Shown: positions 1 to 7,800 of the stretch, piece by piece
Position numbering within the stretch: the stretch's first letter is position 1
Layout of the letters: each line of letters opens with the position of its first letter
NCBI GenBank assembly: GCA_002293965.1
Contig: DBEG01000078.1
Span: 1-11,108 of the forward strand
Source: Actinobacteria bacterium UBA912
GTDB taxonomy: Bacteria; Actinomycetota; Coriobacteriia; Anaerosomatales; UBA912
Reading direction: 5' to 3'
DNA length: 11,108 nucleotides
Translations under genes and position numbers: made by a program
The notes under the pieces: generated by a model
Databases searched by the model: none
The model's input: the letters and a program-made list of their open reading frames with translations, nothing else
Told to the model about the DNA's origin: nothing

Positions 1-164
1 ATCAGTGCTTCAGCATCGCTCTCTTCATGCAGAAGCGGAACAGCCTCGGTCACTTGCAGCGCTGTCACCCGGATTCCGCCCTGGCGCGCCAGCTCGATGG
101 CCCGCACCGCCGCACCCAATGATGGTGCGAACCCGTCGACTGCTACCAATATGCTCTTGAACAC
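1..164 (-). CDS. Universal stress protein (UspA family), N-terminal part
   Basis: This is the first 54 codons of a gene that continues beyond the left edge. The reading begins VFKSILVAVDGFAPSLGAAV and continues with an amphipathic helix (RAIELARQGG) and a second strand (IRVTALQVTEAVPLL). This is the typical start of a Usp alpha/beta fold: strand 1 ends in the VAVDG motif, whose Asp contacts ATP or AMP in nucleotide-binding members. The GTG start is chosen because GGAGGT lies 7-8 bases upstream; an in-frame GTG three codons earlier lies inside that ribosome binding site. It follows the sbtB-like gene on the same strand after 121 bp and has its own candidate promoter. Usp proteins are cytosolic stress or energy-status proteins, and the specific role here is unknown. 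The ATP-binding C-terminal motif is outside the window, so nucleotide binding cannot be judged. Confidence 0.85.
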   Translation of the reverse strand, partial: MFKSILVAVDGFAPSLGAAVRAIELARQGGIRVTALQVTEAVPLLHEESDAEAL

Positions 165-206
165 CGTTGTCACCTCCCAGATATTGCTCCCGATAAATGT
201 GCATAC

Positions 207-235
207 ATTATCACATCCTATGGCAGATTCCTGCA
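207..235 (-). promoter_or_regulatory. Candidate promoter of the universal stress gene
   Basis: On the minus strand, GATAAT (212 to 207) matches the -10 consensus at 5 of 6 positions. It is preceded by TGT, giving an extended -10 (TGnGATAAT). The hexamer 17 bp upstream (TGCAGG) is a poor -35, as is usual for extended -10 promoters. A start near 200 would give a leader of about 36 nt before the GTG. This suggests the stress gene can be transcribed apart from sbtA-sbtB. It is a by-eye match only. Confidence 0.35.
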
Positions 236-285
236 TGGGAGTACTGTTTAGGAGGCGCTGGTAGGCCAGTGACGAAGGATGCAGT

Positions 286-600
286 CTAGTTGAAGTGGTC
301 GCGTCGGATGACTTGAGCCTCGACCACGTGGACGATCATGACGATACCCTGATCGAGCATCAGGTTGAGCTTCTCGAGAGCGGCTTCGGCAACATCGGCA
401 CTCATGATGCTGACGATCTCGACGTTCTTCAGGATCCCGATGTCCCCATGGTCTCCTCGGACACCGTGTTGACCTTTGCCAGAGATCTCTGAGTAGATCG
501 TGTATCCGCTTACTCCGACCTCTTCAAGTGATTGCAGGACCTTATCGCGAAACACCGATTCGACTATCACGCTGACCCGCTTCTTGTTCGTGAGCTTCAT
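286..600 (-). CDS. sbtB: P-II-like signalling protein, SbtB type
   Basis: This is a complete 104-residue protein with the P-II ferredoxin-like fold pattern: strand VSVIVESVF (9-17), helix VLQSLEEVG (21-29), SGYTIYSE (31-38), a T-loop with GKGQHGVRG (41-49), strand VEIVSIMS (60-67), a second helix and strand GIVMIVHVVEAQVI (85-98). SGYT, GKG and VR match the pattern I recall for cyanobacterial SbtB rather than GlnB/GlnK, and the uridylylated T-loop Tyr context of GlnB is absent. SbtB binds adenine nucleotides, including cAMP, and binds and regulates the transporter SbtA, which is encoded 28 bp upstream on the same strand. AGGAGGT lies 7 bases before the ATG. The protein ends in RRDHFN and lacks the Cys-containing C-terminal extension (CGPxGC) of cyanobacterial SbtB. 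The family is secure; the partner and ligand are inferred from context. Confidence 0.85.
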   Translation of the reverse strand: MKLTNKKRVSVIVESVFRDKVLQSLEEVGVSGYTIYSEISGKGQHGVRGDHGDIGILKNVEIVSIMSADVAEAALEKLNLMLDQGIVMIVHVVEAQVIRRDHFN

Positions 601-628
601 CGAGGTGACCTCCTGGTCTGTTTGCGTG

Positions 629-1690
629 TTAGAGTGCGCCCCAGAGCGCCTGCGCCATCATCTTCCATAACGGGAAACTCACCAGCAAGTTGAACGGGAA
701 CGTGAGTGCCAGTGCCATTGGTAGGTAGGTGGACGGGTTCGCCTCAGGGATAGCGGCTCTAAGTGCCGGAGGCGCAGAGATATACGAGGCGCTTCCCGCC
801 ATAGCAGCGAAGACGAACGCGTCACCCCAGCCCACCATGCCGGGGAACGCCAGATGAAGGCCGTACATGCCCAACATTGCGGCACCCGCCCAGATCTGTG
901 GTAGCCCGAAAGCCGCTACAATCGCCAACACCAGCCGAGACCCCAGCGCCTTGAGCTCTCCGAGGCGTCTTGCAGCGAGCATTCCCATGTCGATCAAATA
1001 GATGCACAGGATCCCGGCGAACATTTCGTCGAAGAAGGCGTTTGCGCTATCCAGACGGTCAGGAGAGAAGATGCTGGAAAGAACTCCTACAATGACGCCA
1101 GCGAGCATCAGCCAGATCGCATAACCCACAAGAGCCTCATGGAAGAGTCCCTTCTTGTCGATCGATATCGCTTGCTTGGCGCGACTTTCTCTGGCCAGAG
1201 CCATCCTTCCCAGGAAGATAGCGGCTATGACGCCAGCAGCATCGAGGAAGACGTTCGCTGCCGGCATCCAGCCAACATAGATCAACTCGCCGGGAACCGC
1301 CTTTGCCGCTGCTTCGGCGACCCCGACAGCGGCCACCAGTGTTGCTGAGCTTACAGCTCCGTAGACTCCTGCTGTGGCCCATGCATCTGCCGTCGAGAAC
1401 CCGATCTTCGAGAAGATAGTGGCATTGAAGACCACGGAGATCGTTGCAACGACTATGGCTATCCCGGCTGTGGCCAGTATCACCGTTAGTAGCCCAGCCT
1501 CCTTCTGCAGGGCGTAGACGGCTTCCGCGCCACCTTCGATCCCAATCGAGATCAGAAGAAAGATGGCGGCCGCCTTGGTAATTTCGGGTGGTATTTCCAA
1601 ATCAGATTTGATGAAGACTGTAAGCATGCCGATGATGAAGAACAACATCGCTGGTGCGAACAGGTCTCCCAGCAGAATTGATAAGTCCAT
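629..1690 (-). CDS. sbtA: Sodium-dependent bicarbonate transporter SbtA
   Basis: This 353-residue polytopic membrane protein of the SbtA (DUF897) family takes up bicarbonate with sodium across the cytoplasmic membrane. About ten hydrophobic segments are visible, arranged as two halves. The N-half starts with LLGDLFAPAMLFFIIGM and contains YGAVSSATLVAA (110-121). The C-half contains FVFAAMAGSASYISAPPALR (292-311), then IPEANPSTYLPMALALTFPFN (314-334), a very characteristic SbtA signature. I infer that the short small-residue segments GAVSSAT and AGSASYIS are the paired substrate-site segments of the inverted repeats. A hydrophilic loop (about 162-183) separates the halves. The ATG at 1690 is chosen: AGGGAGAGG lies about 10 bases upstream and the protein begins at a normal family position. 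The frame stays open upstream to 1888, but that part crosses the promoter region and overlaps the divergent regulator. Transport specificity is inferred from the family and from the sbtB neighbour. Confidence 0.92.
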   Translation of the reverse strand: MDLSILLGDLFAPAMLFFIIGMLTVFIKSDLEIPPEITKAAAIFLLISIGIEGGAEAVYALQKEAGLLTVILATAGIAIVVATISVVFNATIFSKIGFSTADAWATAGVYGAVSSATLVAAVGVAEAAAKAVPGELIYVGWMPAANVFLDAAGVIAAIFLGRMALARESRAKQAISIDKKGLFHEALVGYAIWLMLAGVIVGVLSSIFSPDRLDSANAFFDEMFAGILCIYLIDMGMLAARRLGELKALGSRLVLAIVAAFGLPQIWAGAAMLGMYGLHLAFPGMVGWGDAFVFAAMAGSASYISAPPALRAAIPEANPSTYLPMALALTFPFNLLVSFPLWKMMAQALWGAL

Positions 1691-1758
1691 GGCCCTGGTT
1701 CCTCTCCCTTGTTGCCTGTCATCCCAGACTGATCGTTTGACCGTCATGCGACTGGAAT

Positions 1759-1787
1759 GGCATACTACCTGTACAATCTGCTGTAAA
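1759..1787 (-). promoter_or_regulatory. Candidate sbtA promoter
   Basis: Read on the minus strand, TTTACA (1787 to 1782, 5 of 6 matches to TTGACA) is followed after exactly 17 bp by TATGCC (1764 to 1759, 3 of 6 matches to TATAAT). The start would fall near 1752, about 60 nt before the sbtA ATG. The -35 and the spacer lie inside the inverted repeat at 1766-1796, so a protein bound there would block polymerase. The -10 is weak, which fits a regulated promoter, but the site is assigned by eye. Confidence 0.4.
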
Positions 1788-1796
1788 ATACAGGTA
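1766..1796. promoter_or_regulatory. Inverted repeat TACCTGTA-N15-TACAGGTA, candidate operator
   Basis: TACCTGTA at 1766-1773 and TACAGGTA at 1789-1796 are exact reverse complements, separated by 15 bp (23 bp centre to centre, about two helical turns). A third CTGTA copy lies between the arms at 1781-1785. The repeat sits in the 149-bp gap between divergent sbtA and the winged-helix gene. It covers the candidate sbtA -35 and lies just upstream of a TATAAC box (1800-1805) that could serve the regulator gene. I infer it is the binding site of the adjacent regulator dimer. Confidence 0.5.
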
Positions 1797-1839
1797 ATGT
1801 ATAACGTGAAATGCACATCGTTAATAGGGAAATTCAAAC

Positions 1840-2169
1840 TTGGCCGAAAACGAAAACACACAATGGACGTTCCTGACGAACCACTCACATGTCCTGCTAT
1901 GTCTTTATGAGCAGCCTGATATGCGGCTTCGAGAGGTAGCGATTCGAGTTGGGATCACCGAGCGATCGGTTCAGAGGATCATTCATGAGCTAGCCGACTA
2001 CGGCGCACTCACTATCCTGCGAGAGGGCAGGCGCAACCACTACATCATCGACGGTAGCCTTCATCTGCGACATCCTGTCGAGGCACACAGGACGCTCGAT
2101 GACATCTTGAAGTTGGTGAATGATTCCGGGAATGCTGAGGGGGCCACTGCCGAGACGAACCTGAGGTAG
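1840..2169 (+). CDS. Winged helix-turn-helix transcriptional regulator
   Basis: This is a 109-residue DNA-binding protein. After WTFLTNHSHVLLCLYEQPD (9-27) comes a helix-turn-helix: RLREVAIRVGI (29-39) and a recognition helix TERSVQRIIHELADYG (40-55). The wing (LTILREGRRNHYII, 57-70) and a short C-terminal helix with RHPVEAHRTLDDIL follow. The pattern belongs to small MarR/ArsR-like regulators common in actinobacteria and archaea. There is no obvious ligand domain or metal-binding cysteine cluster, so the signal is unknown. The start is TTG at 1840 with AGGGA 9 bases upstream; the ATG at 1863 is out of frame. It is divergent from sbtA across a gap with a perfect inverted repeat, which suggests it regulates sbtA-sbtB and itself. 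Direction of control (repressor or activator) cannot be told; overlap with the candidate -35 favours repression. Confidence 0.8.
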   Translation: MAENENTQWTFLTNHSHVLLCLYEQPDMRLREVAIRVGITERSVQRIIHELADYGALTILREGRRNHYIIDGSLHLRHPVEAHRTLDDILKLVNDSGNAEGATAETNLR

Positions 2170-2173
2170 CGAC

Positions 2174-2611
2174 TCAGTAGTACATCGGCTCCACGATGGC
2201 TCCACTATCGCCATCTACATAGACGACGTGGGACGAGCGTTCCTCATCGAGTACGTAGACCTCCCAGACGGTCCGACCCCAGTTGATCTCGAGTCTGGCT
2301 TCCTCCAGCTCGCCAGTCTTCACTTCTGTGGCTAGCTCGATTGCATCCTCAAGTGACATCCGTGGCACACGATCGAATACTACCGATGGCACACACGAGG
2401 TCTCACGCACGTACACCTGGCCGTTGACGACGTCGACCTGACAGGTCGCTCCACTCCAGCGGTCCTTGCGGATATCGACACACCAAACGGCCCTGCCGCC
2501 ATCCTTGCTGAAGGCCACACCATAGACATTCCCGCACCCTACCGCCCAAAGTGCGCGATCCGCAGCATCCGTCATGCTGAGAGTTGTTTGACTTCCGGTA
2601 CCAGTCGCCAT
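2174..2611 (-). CDS. Small cytosolic protein with two tandem PepSY-like domains
   Basis: This is a 145-residue protein. Residues 12-69 (SMTDAADRALWAV...GQVYV) and 85-141 (MSLEDAIELATEVKTG...DGDSGAIVE) both follow the PepSY pattern: a helix, then a W/V-rich beta hairpin, then a D-x-x-x-G turn. PepSY domains are usually found in secreted or membrane proteins, often as protease inhibitory parts, but here no signal peptide or membrane segment is seen. Four cysteines (26, 44, 57, 73) lie in or near the first domain. The ATG at 2611 is chosen because AAGGGGG ends 6 bases upstream; the ATG at 2617 abuts that site. The frame stays open upstream but that stretch overlaps transketolase. It converges on the regulator gene with 4 bp between stops. 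The function is unknown; a link to the bicarbonate module is only positional. Confidence 0.72.
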   Translation of the reverse strand: MATGTGSQTTLSMTDAADRALWAVGCGNVYGVAFSKDGGRAVWCVDIRKDRWSGATCQVDVVNGQVYVRETSCVPSVVFDRVPRMSLEDAIELATEVKTGELEEARLEINWGRTVWEVYVLDEERSSHVVYVDGDSGAIVEPMYY

Positions 2612-2774
2612 CTTCATCCCCCTTGTTCGATACTTAATGGGTTCATACCAATACAACGCATCCCCAGTGCGGTTCGTTACGGCTTCATTGAAGGATTCCG
2701 AATTTCCGTGCCCTCTGTAAGAATGTACCCGATACCTGTGACATCGAATCCTCATTACCGACGGGAGCCCTGAC

Positions 2775-4805
2775 ATGACCGATTCTGTCGAACAACTCTG
2801 CGTCGATACCCTGCGTTTCCTTGCAGTCGACTCGGTCGAGCGGGCCGGGTCCGGGCATCCCGGGATGCCGATGGGCACTGCACCGATGATGTTTGCGTTG
2901 CTCGATCGACTCATGACATTCGACTCCTCTGACCCCTCCTGGCCCGACCGCGATCGTCTGGTTCTCTCGGCGGGGCACGGTAGTGCGCTGCTCTACGGGG
3001 CGCTCCATCTGGCGGGCTATGGCCTCACGCTCGACGACCTGAAGGCCTTCAGGCAGTGGGAGAGTCGCACGCCCGGGCATCCGGAGTTCGGCCACACGCC
3101 GGGCGTCGAAGCGACCACCGGGCCGCTGGGGCAGGGCATCGCCAATGCAGTCGGCATGACGATCGCCGAGGAGTCGCTGGCGGCCCGCTTCAATCGCCCC
3201 GGGCACACGATCGTCGACCACCACACTTACGTGCTGTGTGGCGACGGCGACCTGATGGAGGGCGTCGCCCTTGAGGCGGTCTCGCTCGCCGGACACCTGC
3301 GCCTCGGCAAGCTCATCGTCCTTTACGACGACAACCGCATCACGATCGAGGGCTCGACGGACCTGGCCTTCAGCGAGGACGTGTGCGCCCGCTTCGCAGC
3401 GTGCGGATGGCACACAGCCCGCGTCGAGGACGGGACCGATGTCGCAACGATCGCCTCGGCGGTCGAGGCAGCTCGCAAAGCCACCGACGCCCCCTCGCTG
3501 ATCGCGGTGAGAACGGTGATTGGGCAGGGGAGCCCCAGCAAGCAGGGAACTGCGGTGGCGCACGGCGAGCCGCTCGGTGAGAAGGAGACGCTGGCCGCCA
3601 AAGCGGCGCTCGGCTGGCCGGCCGAGCCCACGTTCTTCGTGCCTGAGGTCGTGCGCGAGCGGTTCTCGGCGATCGCGAAACGCGGCACTGCCGAAAGGGC
3701 GCGCTGGATGGCGGCGTTCGAGCGCTACCGCATCGACCACCCGATGCTTGCCGAGGAGTTCGAGCGCCGGATCGCCGGCGAGCTGCCCGAGGGCTTCGAG
3801 CGCGCGCTGCCGCCCGCGTACACTGCGGACGGAGGCCCGGTTGCGACACGCGACGCCGGGGGAGCCGCGCTCAGTGCGCTTGCGGAGGTGATGCCGGAGC
3901 TCATGGGCGGCTCGGCGGATCTCGCGCCGAGCACGAAGGCGTTCATCGCTGGCGAGACCTCGTTCACAGCCGCGGACCGCTCCGGGCGCAACCTGCACTT
4001 CGGCGTGCGCGAACACGCAATGGCGGCGGTCGTCAACGGCATGGCGCATCACGGCGGGTTCATCCCGTTCGCTTCGACCTTCCTGGTCTTCTCGGATTAC
4101 ATGCGTCCGGCGGTGCGACTGGCTGCGCTGTCCGGCCTTGGCGTCATCCACGTCTTCACGCACGACAGCGTCGGGCTGGGGGAGGACGGACCCACACACC
4201 AGCCGGTCGAGCATCTGGCGTCGCTTCGGGCCATCCCGGGCCTTGTCGTGCTGCGCCCCGCCGACGCCAACGAGACCGTCGCCGCCTGGCGCGTCGCCAT
4301 CGAACTGCGCGGCCGCCCGGTGGCGCTGGTACTCTCCCGGCAGAAGCTGCCGATCCTTCCCGCACCCGAACCTTCCGCGATCGCCGAAGGGGTCTCCCGC
4401 GGCGCATACGTGGTCGCCGAGCCGCCGCACACCGAGCCGGACGTGGTGCTCGTGGCCAGCGGCTCCGAGGTATCGCTGGCGCTCGCCGCTTGCGAGCTCC
4501 TGAGCGCACGCGGCATCTTCGCGCGCGTCGTGAGCATGTGCAGCATAGAGCTATTCGCCGAGCAGGACGCAAAGTATCGCACGGCTGTGATCCCGCCGGG
4601 GACCCCGTGCGTGACCGCCGAGGCAGGCGTCACCGTCGGCTGGAGGACGTATCTCGCGCAGGGGCCGGCTGCGGTGGGGATCGACCGCTTCGGCGCTTCG
4701 GCTCCGGGAGACGTCGTGATGCGCGAGCTTGGGATGACCGTGGACGCGATCGTGGCGGCGGTCGAGGCAGCGATGGCGGGGGTGGGGTCCTCGCGCGCTC
4801 GATAG
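2775..4805 (+). CDS. tkt: Transketolase
   Basis: This complete 676-residue enzyme has the family's normal length. Transketolase moves a two-carbon ketol unit between sugar phosphates in the non-oxidative pentose phosphate pathway, using thiamine diphosphate in the cytosol. Visible marks in order are: [10 protein letters not shown] (25-34), [11 protein letters not shown] (65-75), [12 protein letters not shown] (116-127), the thiamine-diphosphate motif from GDGD (156) to DDN (185-187), the pyrimidine-domain FGVREHAM (409-416) with its catalytic Glu413, and [15 protein letters not shown] (463-477) with substrate-phosphate-site histidines. A C-terminal domain follows. GGGAG lies 7 bases before the ATG. 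The gene is divergent from the PepSY gene and has noticeably higher GC than the genes to its left. Its stop is 90 bp before the next gene, with no clear terminator hairpin. No residues appear to be missing. The long open frame opposite it (2685-4430) is a GC-driven shadow. Confidence 0.97.
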   Translation: MTDSVEQLCVDTLRFLAVDSVERAGSGHPGMPMGTAPMMFALLDRLMTFDSSDPSWPDRDRLVLSAGHGSALLYGALHLAGYGLTLDDLKAFRQWESRTPGHPEFGHTPGVEATTGPLGQGIANAVGMTIAEESLAARFNRPGHTIVDHHTYVLCGDGDLMEGVALEAVSLAGHLRLGKLIVLYDDNRITIEGSTDLAFSEDVCARFAACGWHTARVEDGTDVATIASAVEAARKATDAPSLIAVRTVIGQGSPSKQGTAVAHGEPLGEKETLAAKAALGWPAEPTFFVPEVVRERFSAIAKRGTAERARWMAAFERYRIDHPMLAEEFERRIAGELPEGFERALPPAYTADGGPVATRDAGGAALSALAEVMPELMGGSADLAPSTKAFIAGETSFTAADRSGRNLHFGVREHAMAAVVNGMAHHGGFIPFASTFLVFSDYMRPAVRLAALSGLGVIHVFTHDSVGLGEDGPTHQPVEHLASLRAIPGLVVLRPADANETVAAWRVAIELRGRPVALVLSRQKLPILPAPEPSAIAEGVSRGAYVVAEPPHTEPDVVLVASGSEVSLALAACELLSARGIFARVVSMCSIELFAEQDAKYRTAVIPPGTPCVTAEAGVTVGWRTYLAQGPAAVGIDRFGASAPGDVVMRELGMTVDAIVAAVEAAMAGVGSSRAR

Positions 4806-4842
4806 GCCGATCGGGTGATACACTCTCGGTTGCGACGCTCGA

Positions 4843-4871
4843 TTGTGTCGGCTTGGGAGCGTGGGTATCAG
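4843..4871 (+). promoter_or_regulatory. Candidate promoter of the surface protein gene
   Basis: TTGTGT (4843-4848) and TATCAG (4866-4871) are separated by 17 bp, matching the consensus at 3 and 4 positions of 6. The start would be near 4878, leaving an 18-nt leader that contains the GAGG ribosome binding site (4887-4890). The match is modest; read-through from transketolase is the alternative. Confidence 0.28.
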
Positions 4872-4895
4872 CACTTCACACAAAGCGAGGGAGCC

Positions 4896-7800
4896 ATGAA
4901 GCGCACAGCGAAAGCGGCCAAGTTCATCATCTGCCTTATCCTGGTGTTCGGAATGTCGGTACAGGCGGCGTTCGGTGCCACCGTGACCATCACGAACCTC
5001 ACCTCGCCGACGCATCCTCCGGGAACGTGGGTCTCGTCGCCTAACCCGCAGTTCACCTGGGAAACCTCGATTGACCCGGTGCCCACCTTACTCGGATCCA
5101 TCGACACTCATGGCGCAGCTCGGGACATAGCCATCGATGGCACGACCGCTTACGTGGCTGATGGTGACTCCGGTCTCAAAATGATCGACATCTCTAACCC
5201 CGCGGCACCCGTCCTGCTCGGTTCCATAGACACTCCGGGGACGGCTGAAGGCATCGTCGTCTCAGGCACGACCGCTTTCGTGGCGGATGGGGCCTCCGGT
5301 ATTCAAGTCATCGACGTTTCGAACCCCTCTTCGCCGTCACTGCTCGGCTCCCTCGGCATGTCGGGCCACGCCTTCGACGTTGCTGTCTCTTTGGGGGTCT
5401 TGTATGTGGCTGCTGGCGACTCCGGCCTTTTGGTTGCCGACGTATCCGATCCGAGGGCGCCAATCTTGTTTGGGGCCTACGACACACCGGGCAAGGCATT
5501 AGGCATCACCATCTCAGGCATGACAGCGTTTGTGGCCGACGGGGACTGCGGTCTCCGGGTTATCGACATCTCTAATCCTTCGGCGTTAAACCTGCTTCAG
5601 ATCTACGACACCTCAGGCGTGGCTTACAGCGTCTCCGTCTTGGGCAGGAATGCATACGTGGCCGATGGCGACTCCGGTATCCAGGTGATCGACGTCTGGT
5701 ACCCCCAGCGGATTGTCTTGCTAAGCACTTACGACACGCCGGGCTCGGCCCGAGGTGTCGCTGTCTCAGGCACGACCGTGTACGTTGCCGATCATGGTTC
5801 CGGCATCCAGGTGATCGATGTCTCGGACCCCACGTCGCCTTGCTTACTCAGTAGTCTTGACACGGGGGGTGAAGCCCGGGGCTTGGCACTCTCAGGTGCG
5901 ACCGCCTACGTGGTCGATGGTGATGCCGGTATGCATGCAATCGATGTACGGAACCCCTGGGAACCCAGTTTCCTCGGGAACTACCGGACGGAAGCCTTGG
6001 CATACGATGTCGCTGTCCTGGGTACCACTGCTCACGTGGCCGCTGGTCGTGCTGGTCTCCAGTTGGTCGACGTTTCGAACCCCTCGTCACCCAGTCCACT
6101 CGGCTCCTGGGACACTTATGGAAACGCACTGGGCATCGCCGTCTCTGGTACGACCGCCTACGTAGCCGATGGTGATGCTGGCCTCCAGTTGATCGACGTC
6201 TCCGACCCCTCTGCGCCTGCGCCACGTGGCTCCTACAAACTGCCAAGTCAGGCCACGGGTGTTGCTGTCTCTGGTACGACCGCATACGTGGCAGCTGGTT
6301 ACTCCGGTCTCTGGGTGTTCGATGTTTCTGACCCGTGGACACCCAAGCCAATCGGTTTCCACCCCTTGGACATACTATCTGTTGATGTAGCCATCTCGGG
6401 AGCGACCGCGTATGTGGCCGATTTGTACTCCGGACTTCAAGTTGTCGACGTCTCGAATCCTAAAACACCCACCCTAGTCGGCGCCCTCGACACACCGGGA
6501 GGGGCCATTGGCGTTGTGGTCTCGGGAGCGACCGCTTATGTGGCCGCTGGATTCTCCGGACTTCAAGTGGTCGATGTCTCGAACCCTAGGGCGCCCACCC
6601 TGCTTGGGAGCTTCGCGGCGCCTGGTATGGCCGTGGACGTCGCTGTCTCGGGTACAACAGCATATCTAGCCTCTGATTACTCCGGCATTCGGGTGATTGA
6701 CGTCTCCGACCGGTCGGCACCCCGATTACTTGGGGCCTACCCGATTTCGTCAATCAGAGGCATCGCGACATCGTGCTCGACCGTGTATGTGGCCGGCTTC
6801 ACCTTCGGCCTCCAAGTCCTGTCGCTGGGGCCTGGCTACTCCTGGGTGGTCTCTGGCGCGGCTGCCACCGTGCCCGATGCCGTGATTGACGGATGGAACC
6901 GAGCTGCGTCGCGTTCAAAGCTTGCCGATGGGATCCACTACTTCAGCATGCGCCCCGCATCTGGTGCACGTGCCTGTGAGACCCGGACATTCCAGTTCAG
7001 GATCGACACTAAGCCTCCATCCACTACCCCGTCCGGTGCCGTGGACTCCACTGGCGGCGCTACCGTCAGCCTTGCTGCGACAGATGCCGCTTCCGGTTTG
7101 GCATCGACGCGCTTCATCCTCGATGGCGGTGCTGTTACGACCTACACCGCACCTTTCGCTGTGAGCACTGTCGGGACGCGCACGCTCAGGTACTTCTCGG
7201 TCGATGCTGCGGGCAACCGTGAGGCGACCAGGACGGTCACGTTCACGATCGCGCGATCAGGCGTATCAGTGACATCCACACAGGTAGCCGGACTCACACG
7301 CTACGACACAGCGGTAGCGGCATCCAGGCGAGCGTTCCCCGCAGGCGCGGCGACGGTCGTGATCGCATCGGGCGAGAACTGGCCTGATGCCATGGGAGGT
7401 ACTGCACTCGCTGGTGCTGTCGACGGTCCGATCCTGCTCGTACACCCCAACGCCTTGCCTGCTGCAGTAGCAGCCGAGATCAGGCGCCTTGGCGCATCGA
7501 AGGCCTACATACTCGGAGGGAAGGGGGCGGTCTCGCCCGTAGTCGAGAGTGCCGTAAAGGCGATCGTGGGCGCGGGCAACGTGAGACGCCTGGCAGGCGA
7601 TACGCGCTTTGAGACAAGTGCCAAGATCGCCTCTGAGACCATCGGCGTGCTTGGCCCCGACTACGACGGCACCGCGTTCGTGGCAACGGGCGGCAACTTC
7701 CCCGATGCGCTTTCCGCCGCTCCTATAGCCGCCGCCAAAGGCTGGCCGATCTTCCTTGCGAAACCCGCATCGATCGATAGCGCGGCTATGGCCGGACTCG

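Noticed and set aside
199..216. TGTG...CACA imperfect inverted repeat upstream of the stress gene, resembling a CRP/FNR-type site
   Set aside because: The spacing (TGTGC-N8-TCACA) does not match the CRP or FNR consensus, and the arms are too short to be significant in an AT-rich promoter.
241..285. Possible terminator after sbtB
   Set aside because: Only a 4-bp CTGG/CCAG stem without a T run was found, too weak to call.
1691..1888. 66-residue N-terminal extension of SbtA
   Set aside because: It would cover the promoter and inverted repeat and overlap the divergent regulator. The ATG at 1690 has a ribosome binding site and the normal family start.
2612..2914. Upstream extension of the PepSY protein
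   Set aside because: It overlaps the transketolase start, lacks domain-like sequence, and the ATG at 2611 has AAGGGGG at proper spacing.
2685..4430. 581-codon open frame on the minus strand opposite transketolase
   Set aside because: It is fully antisense to a well-supported transketolase, is Arg/Gly/His-rich with no domain pattern, and is the expected shadow of high-GC coding DNA.
5088..6839. Regular 126-bp repeats as a possible CRISPR or satellite array
   Set aside because: The repeats are in frame, differ mostly in a protein-compatible way, and encode LVIVD propeller blades; there are no short identical repeats with unique spacers.
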